Positions 9,237-16,879 of a stretch of DNA of 64,000 bases are shown in pieces. This DNA is from an uncultured Bacteroidales bacterium. GTDB lineage: Bacteria; Bacteroidota; Bacteroidia; Bacteroidales; Paludibacteraceae. Below the pieces are notes generated by a model. The model was not told where the DNA came from, did no database searches, and saw nothing but the letters and a program-made list of their open reading frames with translations. A program made the position numbers and the translations under genes. The stretch covers positions 1 through 64,000 of the forward strand of contig CAMHOY010000013.1 of assembly GCA_946186915.1 (NCBI GenBank), given 5' to 3'. Each line of letters begins with the position of its first letter. Position 1 is the stretch's first letter.

Positions 9237-10237
9237 CTTGGTTCCGCATCTGCGGCTATTTTAGTTACATTTTTCAATTCATTCAGCAGAGTCGGCGTAG
9301 TGATGAACTTATTATTATCCGAACCCACAAACGGCATATGCCATACTCCTTCGGCTGTCGCCCAATAGATACGGCTGTCTGCGTTATCCAGCGTCATAGC
9401 CACGCAAGGCTTGTCGTCTATTTGTACCTTGTACGCACCGTCGATATTCGCCACCCATAGACCGTTTGCGCGGTAGTAGATCTTGCGGTTGGCAATCTTA
9501 AAGCCCTGAATGCCGGGGAAAGTCGCCGCCAAATCCGCCAAACGGAAGGTGCTGTCGTTATACCACTGCTCCACATCTTGCTCAATATCCAGCAGTTCAC
9601 TGTCCGTCGTCGGTTGATAGCCCTCGGCACGATCGCCGAAGACACGCTGACGGTAGTCTCCGCTGTTTGTTCGGAAGAGCATCGAATTGGTCTTCCGGTC
9701 TTTGATATAAAACGCGCGCTTGATATCCAAAGACTCGCCGTTGACAGTAAGACGAAGCGTTATACGCGCCGAATCTTCGGGGTGCGTGAAATAACACTTG
9801 AGAACACCTCCGTCCACACTCACGAGCGAATCCTGCAAAATCCATTCGTACGTAATCTTATAGTTGTACGGGTTATACACGCTGGCCTTAAAGGTGTAAT
9901 CCTTGTAAACGACAAATGCCGTGTCTGCACACGAGAACGAGGGAACGGTATCGTACACCGTGATATCTTCCGCAGCACGCCAGGACTTGTTGTTATCGAC
10001 CATCAACGTCACATGATACGTGCCGGGTTGCTTATACACATGTTGCGGCGCTTTGCTCGCTGATGTAGCTCCGTCGCCGAAAGACCAACTCCAGTCCTCA
10101 CCGGACGAAGAGTGGTTAATGAACGTCACCGTCTCTCCGGCCTTGGGAGACGAGGGGGAATAGGTGAATGACACGTTATTCCTCTTGCACGCTATCAGCG
10201 CGCAACCAATCATCAATACTATTGCTGTTTTTTTCAT
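9233..10237 (-). CDS. PKD-domain lipoprotein
   Basis: Outer-surface or periplasmic lipoprotein of unknown binding function, 334 residues from the ATG at 10237 (MKKTAIVLMIGC). An upstream in-frame ATG at 10252 is less likely because it would put five extra residues before the signal peptide. The lipobox is CALIAC. A PKD domain follows at about residues 25-95 with the classic WSFGDGATS motif and a GTYHVTLMV strand. A second beta domain (YEWILQDS) comes next, then a C-terminal part with repeated short beta stretches (KIYYRANGLWVANIDGAYKV, RIYWATAEGVWHM) that look like blades of a small propeller. Its start lies about 60 bases inside the end of miaA, an unusually long same-strand overlap, and its stop overlaps the glycogen synthase start by 4 bases. 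Confidence 0.8.
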   Translation of the reverse strand: MKKTAIVLMIGCALIACKRNNVSFTYSPSSPKAGETVTFINHSSSGEDWSWSFGDGATSASKAPQHVYKQPGTYHVTLMVDNNKSWRAAEDITVYDTVPSFSCADTAFVVYKDYTFKASVYNPYNYKITYEWILQDSLVSVDGGVLKCYFTHPEDSARITLRLTVNGESLDIKRAFYIKDRKTNSMLFRTNSGDYRQRVFGDRAEGYQPTTDSELLDIEQDVEQWYNDSTFRLADLAATFPGIQGFKIANRKIYYRANGLWVANIDGAYKVQIDDKPCVAMTLDNADSRIYWATAEGVWHMPFVGSDNNKFITTPTLLNELKNVTKIAADAEPR

Positions 10238-11099
10238 AATCATCGTTGGCATTCAACCAATGTATCTCTTTATCGCGTCTGAACCACGTCAGCTGACGTT
10301 TGGCATAATGACGCGAGTTCTGTTGTATCAGTTCTACCGCCCGCTCCAGATCATACTGCCCGTCCAGATAGGCGAATAACTCTTTATAACCCACCGTCTG
10401 CAGACTATTGAGTGCGCGTTTCGGATAGACGGCTTTTGCTTCTTCCAGCAAGCCTGCCGCCATCATCTGTTTCACGCGTTCGTCTATGCGCGCGTACAAT
10501 TGGGCGCGAGGGCGATCCAAGCCAATCTTCACGATGCGGAACGGACGCTCTTTGGCTGTATGGGAGCGCAAGGCACTGTAAGGCTTTCCCGTCACGCGGC
10601 ATAACTCCACGCAATGCGCCAAACGCGCCGGATTCTGCCTGTCCACTTCTTCCCAATATACCGGATCCAAACGCTGCACTTCGCTTTGTAACCACGCCAA
10701 GCCTTTGCTTTCATACTCGCGCTGCACGTCCGCGCGTACGGAAAAAGGAACAGACGGCAGGTCGTCCAAACCTTTGCACACTGCATCGGCATACAGCATC
10801 GACCCACCGGTCATAACCACCACGTCGTGTTTCGCGAAGAGTACATCCAGTAATTTCAGCGCATCCCGTTCGTATTGCCCGGCATTATACGCTTCCTCAA
10901 TTGACCGCTCCCCGATAAAATAATGCTTCACGCGTTGCTGCTCGTCTGCCGTAGGAGCGGCTGTACCGATAGGTATCTCACGGAATATCTGCCGACTGTC
11001 GCAACTGACAATCGGGCTACCGTACCGCTCTGCTACTCGCAATGCCAGTTCGGTCTTCCCGACACCCGTCGGACCCACTATCAGCAAGAGAACTTTCAT
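10176..11099 (-). CDS. miaA: tRNA dimethylallyltransferase
   Basis: Transfers a dimethylallyl group to A37 of tRNAs that read UNN codons. 307 residues, normal for the family. The P-loop GPTGVGKTELA is at residues 9-19, the substrate-recognition stretch SCDSRQIFREIPIGTAAP follows, and MTGGSMLYADAVCKGLDD and the C-terminal TVGYKELFAYLDG and HYAKRQLTWFRRDKEIHW are all diagnostic. The last 20 codons overlap the start of the downstream PKD lipoprotein gene in another frame. The PRiA4-like gene lies 57 bases upstream on the same strand. Confidence 0.96.
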   Translation of the reverse strand: MKVLLLIVGPTGVGKTELALRVAERYGSPIVSCDSRQIFREIPIGTAAPTADEQQRVKHYFIGERSIEEAYNAGQYERDALKLLDVLFAKHDVVVMTGGSMLYADAVCKGLDDLPSVPFSVRADVQREYESKGLAWLQSEVQRLDPVYWEEVDRQNPARLAHCVELCRVTGKPYSALRSHTAKERPFRIVKIGLDRPRAQLYARIDERVKQMMAAGLLEEAKAVYPKRALNSLQTVGYKELFAYLDGQYDLERAVELIQQNSRHYAKRQLTWFRRDKEIHWLNANDDYEKNSNSIDDWLRADSVQEE

Positions 11100-11156
11100 A
11101 TTTTTTCAGGGTCCCCAAAAATTTTATTTTTTAGGGAGAGCGGGCACGGAAGCGAC

Positions 11157-11708
11157 CTAAAACATCGTTCCGTCGTCAAAACTGAGGTCTTGGAAGCCTT
11201 CGTAGTCAATGTCGCCGAGATCCAACTCATCCTTGAACTCGTCATCGAACATAAAGTCGTCGTCTCCTCCTTTTCCACCGGCACCGGCTAAAGGATCATC
11301 GCTCTTCAACTGCTTTGGGGCTTTCCCTTTACTCTCCACGCACTCTACGCCGTTCATACTACCCGGTTTGATCTCCTTCAGGCTACCGAAGAAATAACGC
11401 TCGAACATCGGATCGAAGATATAAATCAGGCGTTGCCCTACTTCCTCTATCAAATCACTCAGACGCGTCTCATTCATGACCATGTTGTCATACTCGAAGT
11501 TCGAATCCATCTCTACGAGCGTCACCTCCTGCCCTTTCTCCCATTCGTCGTTGCACAGGAAGAACGAGGTCATTTGGTCATCAGGATACCCCACACTCTT
11601 CAAAATAGCCTCGTGCAGCTGCAGAAACGTAGCATCTGCGTCAGCCTCGAACACGCGGCGGAAAGCAGGATCTCCTTCCTCACACGAAAATGTAAATCGG
11701 TATATCAT
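11157..11708 (-). CDS. PRiA4 ORF3-like protein with acidic tail
   Basis: A 183-residue cytoplasmic protein of the plasmid pRiA4b ORF3-like family, function not established. The N-terminal two thirds show the family pattern: YRFTFSCEEGDPAFRRVFEADADATFLQLHEAILKS (split here as a strand-rich start and helix), then FFLCNDEWEKGQEVTLVEM and RLIYIFDPMFERYFFGSL. The last 40 residues are rich in Asp and Glu (DDDFMFDDEFKDELDLGDIDYEGF) and probably disordered. It has its own promoter at 11747-11778 and precedes miaA. The name reflects homology only and does not imply a mobile element here. Confidence 0.75.
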   Translation of the reverse strand: MIYRFTFSCEEGDPAFRRVFEADADATFLQLHEAILKSVGYPDDQMTSFFLCNDEWEKGQEVTLVEMDSNFEYDNMVMNETRLSDLIEEVGQRLIYIFDPMFERYFFGSLKEIKPGSMNGVECVESKGKAPKQLKSDDPLAGAGGKGGDDDFMFDDEFKDELDLGDIDYEGFQDLSFDDGTMF

Positions 11709-11746
11709 ATTCTTGTTTTTTTAGTACTCTTCACATAATGAGCCCA

Positions 11747-11778
11747 CAAAAGTACAACATTTATTTCACATACGCAAG
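11747..11778 (-). promoter_or_regulatory. Bacteroidetes-type promoter for the PRiA4-like gene/miaA cluster
   Basis: On the minus strand CTTG, then exactly 20 bases starting CGTATGTG, then TACTTTTG. The -7 box ends about 40 bases upstream of the ATG at 11708. It probably drives the run through miaA to ileS, since no other promoter of this form was seen in that cluster. Confidence 0.7.
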
Positions 11779-11869
11779 GGCGCGCGCGATTTTCCTAAGA
11801 AAAAGTACATTTTTTTGCCAAAAAACACGCACTTTCATCTTTCAATTTTCAACTTTCAACTTTTATTAC

Positions 11870-11877
11870 TACCTTTG
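11870..11877 (+). promoter_or_regulatory. -7 element of the potABCD promoter
   Basis: TACCTTTG followed by GCGCC, 63 bases upstream of the potA ATG. The expected -33 position falls in a run of imperfect CTTTCAA repeats (11833-11866), so that half is weak (TTTT). Three direct GCGCC copies occur in the leader (11877, 11898 and 11917). Confidence 0.6.
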
Positions 11878-11939
11878 CGCCGTATTTTGCGTAGTGTGCG
11901 CCTATACGTACACGTAGCGCCTGTTTTTTATGAGAAGAA

Positions 11940-13406
11940 ATGGCAAAATCCGAGTTTATTATTGAAGTAAACCACGTCTTTAAGAGTTTTGAGGACGGAA
12001 AGTTTGCGCTGAATGACGTCAGCCTGCAAGTCAAGAAAGGCGAGTTCGTCACTATCTTAGGCCCTTCGGGCTGTGGTAAGACAACCCTTCTGCGTTGTAT
12101 CGCCGGTTTTCAGGTCGCCTCTTCGGGGGAGATCTTGTTGAAAGGCGAAGACGTCACAAAAACCCCGCCGTACAAGCGGCCGGTGAACACGGTATTCCAG
12201 AAATACGCGTTGTTCCCTCATCTGAATGTATTTAACAATGTTGCTTTCGGCCTGAAGCTGAAGAAAGAAGATCCCGAAACGATCAAAAAGAAAGTGCGTC
12301 AGGCATTAAAGATGGCGAACCTCACGGGTTATGAGGAGCGCGAAGTGGACACCCTTTCCGGTGGCCAGCAGCAACGTGTCGCCATTGCACGAGCGATAGT
12401 CAATAAACCCGAAGTGCTGCTGCTCGACGAACCGCTCTCGGCGCTCGACCTCAAGATGCGTCACGACATGCAGATCGAGTTGAAGGAACTGCATGAGAAA
12501 CTCGGCATCACCTTCATCTACGTCACTCACGACCAGGAAGAAGCGCTGACGCTTTCCGACCGCGTAGTGGTGATGAGCGAAGGCAAAATCCAACAGATCG
12601 GAACTCCGACAGATATTTATAACGAACCGCAAAACTGCTTTGTGGCAGATTTCATCGGCGAGAGCAATATCCTCTCCGGCACGATGATTCGCGACAAGCG
12701 CGTGGAGTTCTGCGGCCAGGAATTCGATTGTATCGACACCGGATTCGGAGAAAACAACCCCGTGGATGTGGTTATCCGTCCGGAAGATATTTATGTATGG
12801 CGCAAAGAGGATGAGAAACGCGGACGAATAGTCAACAACGAAGAAGACGATGCAGAAGACCGCGTGCCGAAAGGGAAATTCACCAAGTGGTACGGCGAAG
12901 TACAGACCTGTATCTTCAAAGGCGTGCACTATGAGATGCGCGTGCTGACACCCGACAACTATGAGTTCCTTATTCAGGATTACCATGAGTATCTGCCAGG
13001 CACGGAAGTAGGTATGCTCGTGCGACCGGAAGATATCCAGATCATGAAAAAAGAGCACTATATCTACAACTATTTCGAAGGAGAAGTGCTCAAGAACGGC
13101 AAAGTTTGGTTCCTCGATGCCGAATGGGAGGTGGAAGAGAAGCAGATAGCGCCGTTCGCCCCGGGCGAGAAAGTGCAAGTGCGTGTCAAATTCCGTGATA
13201 TTGACTTGCAGGACTACGAAGAAGAAGGTACGCTGTCCGGAGAGGTGCATTTCATCCTCTTCAAGGGTAATCACTACCAACTGACCATCCGCACGGATGA
13301 AAGACATGACCTGTATGTCAACACCAATGATGTATGGGATGACGGCGACCGCGTGGGAGTGGTTATCAAACCCAAGGACATTCGGATTGATAAAATTACG
13401 AATTAA
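11940..13406 (+). CDS. potA: Polyamine ABC transporter ATP-binding subunit
   Basis: Cytoplasmic ATPase that powers spermidine/putrescine uptake with PotB and PotC. Walker [10 protein letters not shown] is near residue 41, signature [16 protein letters not shown] near 138, Walker B LLLDEP followed by LSALDLKMR, and a switch His in [15 protein letters not shown]. At 488 residues it is about 110 longer than typical PotA. The extra length is a duplicated TOBE-type module: two copies of a segment with IFKGVHYEM or LFKGNHYQL, ending in VRPEDIQI or IKPKDIRI. First gene of potABCD. Its last codons lie in a tandem-repeat/inverted-repeat block that continues to the potB start. Confidence 0.93.
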   Translation: MAKSEFIIEVNHVFKSFEDGKFALNDVSLQVKKGEFVTILGPSGCGKTTLLRCIAGFQVASSGEILLKGEDVTKTPPYKRPVNTVFQKYALFPHLNVFNNVAFGLKLKKEDPETIKKKVRQALKMANLTGYEEREVDTLSGGQQQRVAIARAIVNKPEVLLLDEPLSALDLKMRHDMQIELKELHEKLGITFIYVTHDQEEALTLSDRVVVMSEGKIQQIGTPTDIYNEPQNCFVADFIGESNILSGTMIRDKRVEFCGQEFDCIDTGFGENNPVDVVIRPEDIYVWRKEDEKRGRIVNNEEDDAEDRVPKGKFTKWYGEVQTCIFKGVHYEMRVLTPDNYEFLIQDYHEYLPGTEVGMLVRPEDIQIMKKEHYIYNYFEGEVLKNGKVWFLDAEWEVEEKQIAPFAPGEKVQVRVKFRDIDLQDYEEEGTLSGEVHFILFKGNHYQLTIRTDERHDLYVNTNDVWDDGDRVGVVIKPKDIRIDKITN

Positions 13407-13444
13407 AGATTAAAAATTAAGAATTAAAAATTGTAATTCGTAAT
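13395..13444. repeat. AT-rich tandem repeat flanked by a perfect inverted repeat at the potA/potB junction
   Basis: ATTACGAATT (13395-13404) and its exact complement AATTCGTAAT (13435-13444) flank about 30 bases of degenerate ATTAA(A)A units. The left arm contains the potA stop codon and the right arm reaches the first two bases of the potB ATG, so the hairpin would enclose the whole intercistronic gap. Confidence 0.8.
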
Positions 13445-14240
13445 GAGTAAACTCATTCAGATATTTTCGAGTCGGAGAACGTGGGCATGGCCGTACATCC
13501 TCTTTATGGCGATGTTTGTCGTGCTACCGTTGATTCTGGTGGGTGTCTATGCCTTCACGGATATCGACGGGAACTTCACGATCCGCAATTTCATGAAGTT
13601 CTTCACGCATAGCGAAGCGATCCAGACTTTCTTATACTCGTTGATGATAGCGGTATTCAACACCGCCATCTGCCTGCTTATCGGTTATCCGGCGGCGTAT
13701 ATCATGGCGCAGGAAGATTTCAAGACGCCGAAAGTGATGGCGATGCTGTTCATTCTGCCCATGTGGATCAATTTCCTGCTGCGCACAGTAGCTACCGTGG
13801 AGCTGTTCAACATGTGCGGTTTGCCCTTAGGCGAAGGCGCATTGCTTTTCGGCCTTTGTTACGACTACCTGCCGTTCATGATCTACCCTATTTACAACAC
13901 CCTGCAGAAAATGGATAACTCGCTCGTCGAGGCTGCGCAGGACCTGGGGGCGAATCGTTGGACATGCTTCTGGAAAGTCATTGTACCGCTGTCCATGCCC
14001 GGTGTATATAGCGGCATCGTCATGGTCTTCATGCCGACCGTCTCCACTTTCGCCATCGCGGAACTGCTGACGCATAATAACATCAAATTGTTCGGTAGTC
14101 TCATTCAGGATTATATCACCACCACCGACCTGCTCAACTACGGAGCTGTGCTGTCGCTGGTACTGCTCATCATCATCGGCCTGACATCGTTCTTCGGCGA
14201 TCATGATAGCAAAGACGATCAGAAAGGAGGGCTGGTATGA
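13443..14240 (+). CDS. potB: Polyamine ABC transporter permease
   Basis: Inner-membrane subunit of the polyamine importer, 265 residues with about six transmembrane helices, beginning with WPYILFMAMFVVLPLILVGVYAF. The cytoplasmic EAA loop that contacts PotA is EAAQDLGANRWTCFWKVIVP at about residues 160-180. Start chosen at the ATG 36 bases after the potA stop; there is no alternative nearby. Its stop overlaps potC by 4 bases (ATGA). The last residues, DHDSKDDQKGGLV, are an unusual charged tail. Confidence 0.92.
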   Translation: MSKLIQIFSSRRTWAWPYILFMAMFVVLPLILVGVYAFTDIDGNFTIRNFMKFFTHSEAIQTFLYSLMIAVFNTAICLLIGYPAAYIMAQEDFKTPKVMAMLFILPMWINFLLRTVATVELFNMCGLPLGEGALLFGLCYDYLPFMIYPIYNTLQKMDNSLVEAAQDLGANRWTCFWKVIVPLSMPGVYSGIVMVFMPTVSTFAIAELLTHNNIKLFGSLIQDYITTTDLLNYGAVLSLVLLIIIGLTSFFGDHDSKDDQKGGLV

Positions 14241-15637
14241 GAATAAAGATTAAAGATGAAAGGCTAAAGGTGAAAGGACTATTCCTTCTCCTCCTTTCGA
14301 TTTTCATTTTTCATTTTTCGATTTGCCGGGCCCAGTCAAATCTGACGTATGAGTTACGCATCGGCGCAACGCGGGATGTGACGCTGCTGGAGAATTTCCC
14401 GGAGAGTTTCGCGGGCGAGAAAGTGAATATCTCCTTAGCCGAGGCCTCCTACTTCACGTTCGGTACACTCGAGACAGCGGATGTGTTGACACCGCTTGAT
14501 TTCTTCTTTGCCGATGTTCCATCACCGGCTTTGTCCGCATGGGGCGACAGCATCTATGCCTACACGGATGCGGAAGGTACCGCATGGACTGTCTGGCGAA
14601 CGAAAAAAGAGGTAAAGAACCGCGCGCAGAAAGTTCTCCGTCAGAATGCTTATCATGTCTTCGAGGCATACGTGCAAGATACAACGCAAGCTCCTGCGCG
14701 CTCTACAGCTTGGCTGGGATGGCTTTGCGCCGGACTGTTGCTCATAGCCGGCATCGTCTATGCCGTCGTGGTGCTTATCCAGCGCCGCAGGGAGAAAAAC
14801 CTCACTCCGGTAGAGCAGGAGATTCTTCGCCGCAAGCGCATGGGAATGCGACGTCATTACGGGTCGCAACTCTACTTATGGTTGTTGCTGCTCGTGCTCT
14901 ACGCGCCTATCGCCCTGATTGCCGTCTTCTCGTTCACCAAAAGCAAGATTCTCGGCAACTGGACCGGTTTCTCGTTCGATCTCTACCTCAACCTCTTCAC
15001 GGGTAAGGCGGATGCGGGATTGAACAGCGCCATCTGGTACACGGTAGTCATCGCCCTCATTGCGGCGGTCGTTTCCACCCTCCTCGGTACGCTGGCCGCC
15101 ATCGGTATATACAACATGCGTGCGCGAAGCCGCAAGGCTGTCAGTTTCCTGAACTCCGTGCCGATGATCAACCCGGATATCATCACCGGTATATCGCTCT
15201 TCCTGCTCTTCGTCGCCTTGGGCGTGAGTCAGGGATTGGCTACTGTCTGCATCGCGCATGTGGTGTTCTGCACGCCGTACGTAGTCTTAAGCGTATTACC
15301 ACGCCTCAGCCGCATGAATCCCAATACCTATGAAGCGGCACTCGACCTCGGTGCTACACCTGCGCAAGCGCTGCGCATGGTGATGCTGCCGGAGTTATGG
15401 CCGGGTATGCTCTCCGGATTCATCCTCGCGCTGACGCTCTCTGTCGATGACTTCGGCGTGACGTTCTTTACAAAAGGCTCCGGAGGACTCGAAACGCTCA
15501 GTACCTTTATCTATTCGGACGCGCGCAAAGGCGGTCTTACTCCCGAACTGCGTCCGCTATTCACTATTATTTTGATAGTGATGTTGGCTGTACTTATTTA
15601 TATCAACATACGTAATTCAAAACAAGAAGAAAAATGA
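14237..15637 (+). CDS. potC: Polyamine ABC transporter permease with an extra N-terminal extracytoplasmic domain
   Basis: Inner-membrane permease, 466 residues against about 260 for normal PotC. Residues 1-33 form a signal-peptide-like segment (GLFLLLLSIFIFHFSICRAQ) encoded largely by degenerate tandem repeats. Residues 34-155 form a soluble, probably periplasmic domain with no family I recognise (ELRIGATRDVTLLENFPESF at its start). A lone helix at about 158-180 (WLGWLCAGLLLIAGIVYAVVVLI) and a basic loop follow. The canonical PotC starts near residue 208 (LYLWLLLLVLYAPIALIAVFSFT), with the EAA loop EAALDLGATPAQALRMVMLP. It overlaps potB and potD by 4 bases each. The permease part is certain; the role of the extension is unknown. 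Confidence 0.88.
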   Translation: MRIKIKDERLKVKGLFLLLLSIFIFHFSICRAQSNLTYELRIGATRDVTLLENFPESFAGEKVNISLAEASYFTFGTLETADVLTPLDFFFADVPSPALSAWGDSIYAYTDAEGTAWTVWRTKKEVKNRAQKVLRQNAYHVFEAYVQDTTQAPARSTAWLGWLCAGLLLIAGIVYAVVVLIQRRREKNLTPVEQEILRRKRMGMRRHYGSQLYLWLLLLVLYAPIALIAVFSFTKSKILGNWTGFSFDLYLNLFTGKADAGLNSAIWYTVVIALIAAVVSTLLGTLAAIGIYNMRARSRKAVSFLNSVPMINPDIITGISLFLLFVALGVSQGLATVCIAHVVFCTPYVVLSVLPRLSRMNPNTYEAALDLGATPAQALRMVMLPELWPGMLSGFILALTLSVDDFGVTFFTKGSGGLETLSTFIYSDARKGGLTPELRPLFTIILIVMLAVLIYINIRNSKQEEK

Positions 15638-16878
15638 GAAAAATCTTTGTTTCGGTATTGGCTATTGCAGCCATTGTCCTGACTTCCTGCGGCGGTACTG
15701 ACCGTGCGCATCAACTGAAAGTGCTCAACTGGGCGGACTACATCAACGAGGACGTCAAAGCGAACTTCGAGCAGTGGTACTTCGAGCAGACAGGCGAGAA
15801 AGTACAACTCGTCTATGAGACCTTCGACATCAACGAGACAGCACTCACGAAAATCGAGGTGGGTCATGAAGACTATGACCTTTTCTGCCCGTCGGAGTAT
15901 ATCATCGAGCGCATGCTCAAGAAAGACCTGCTGATTCCTATTCAGAAGGACTTGATTCCGGATTCGATTAAGTATTTCGACAATATCTCGCCGTTCGTTT
16001 TGGACAAATTCCAACAGATGGCGCCGAGCGCAGACGTGAAGGTCAGCGACTATACCGCAGGTTACATGTGGGGAACGACCGGTTTCATCTACAATCCGCA
16101 ATTCGTCAATAGAGAAGATCTACAGTCCTGGGCCGCTATTCTGGATCCGAAGTTCGAGAACCGCATTCTGATGAAAGATGCGTTCCGCGATGTGTATTCG
16201 GTACTGGTGCTCTATGCTTTCGCCGACCAAATCGAAGCTGGGACAGTGAACCGTGACGAACTGGTACGCGACATCACGCCGGAGCGCGTTGCTGCGGTAA
16301 AAGAAGTCCTGCTCAAAGCGAAGAAACAAATCTGCGGATGGGAAGTGGATTTCGGTAAAGAAGAGATGACGAAAGGCAAAGCATGGCTCAACCTCAGTTG
16401 GTCCGGCGATGCGCAGTTCGCTATCGAAGAGGCCGCCGAGATGGGTGTGATGCTCGACTATATCGTTCCTAAAGAGGGTTCGAATGTATGGTTTGACGGA
16501 TGGGTAATCCCGAAGTATGCCAAGAACGTCAAAGCCGCTACCTATTTCATTGATTATATGTGCCGTGCCGACAATGCGCTGGCGAACATGGACGAGATCG
16601 GCTATGTATCCTGCGCCGGCGGCCCGTTGGCGGCAGCCGAGATACTCGAGGAGCAGTATGACGACGAAGAGTGGCCCGAGACCGTAGATGCTTCTTATTT
16701 CTTCGGCGAAGAGCCTATCGTAGTGGAAGGCGATACGCTGGATCCGCATGCACTGCACCTCAATCCGGTTTATTATGCCGACAAGAGCATCATCGACCGC
16801 TGCGCTCTGATGCATGACGCCGGCGATGCACAGGAGATGCTGCTGGAGATGTGGAATGAAATCAAATTAGCACGATAA
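15634..16878 (+). CDS. potD: Polyamine-binding lipoprotein
   Basis: Substrate-binding component of the polyamine importer, 414 residues, lipid-anchored: signal KIFVSVLAIAAIVLTSC with lipobox LTSC. The mature start LKVLNWADYINEDVKANFEQ matches the PotD/PotF fold, and WGTTGFIYNPQFV and KAWLNLSWSGDAQFAIEEA are typical of the ligand cleft. Slightly longer than Proteobacterial PotD (about 350) because of a C-terminal extension rich in acidic residues. It overlaps potC by 4 bases and lies 1 base before the TPR gene, so the transcript probably continues. Which polyamine binds cannot be told from sequence alone. Confidence 0.92.
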   Translation: MRKIFVSVLAIAAIVLTSCGGTDRAHQLKVLNWADYINEDVKANFEQWYFEQTGEKVQLVYETFDINETALTKIEVGHEDYDLFCPSEYIIERMLKKDLLIPIQKDLIPDSIKYFDNISPFVLDKFQQMAPSADVKVSDYTAGYMWGTTGFIYNPQFVNREDLQSWAAILDPKFENRILMKDAFRDVYSVLVLYAFADQIEAGTVNRDELVRDITPERVAAVKEVLLKAKKQICGWEVDFGKEEMTKGKAWLNLSWSGDAQFAIEEAAEMGVMLDYIVPKEGSNVWFDGWVIPKYAKNVKAATYFIDYMCRADNALANMDEIGYVSCAGGPLAAAEILEEQYDDEEWPETVDASYFFGEEPIVVEGDTLDPHALHLNPVYYADKSIIDRCALMHDAGDAQEMLLEMWNEIKLAR

Positions 16879-16879
16879 T

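Noticed and set aside
11157..11708. PRiA4-like gene as sign of a plasmid or transposon
   Set aside because: The family name comes from a plasmid, but homologues are ordinary chromosomal genes; no transposase or inverted repeats nearby.
12306..13307. A 333-codon minus-strand frame opposite potA
   Set aside because: Typical shadow of a GC-richer gene in the complementary frame; potA has full ATPase motifs.
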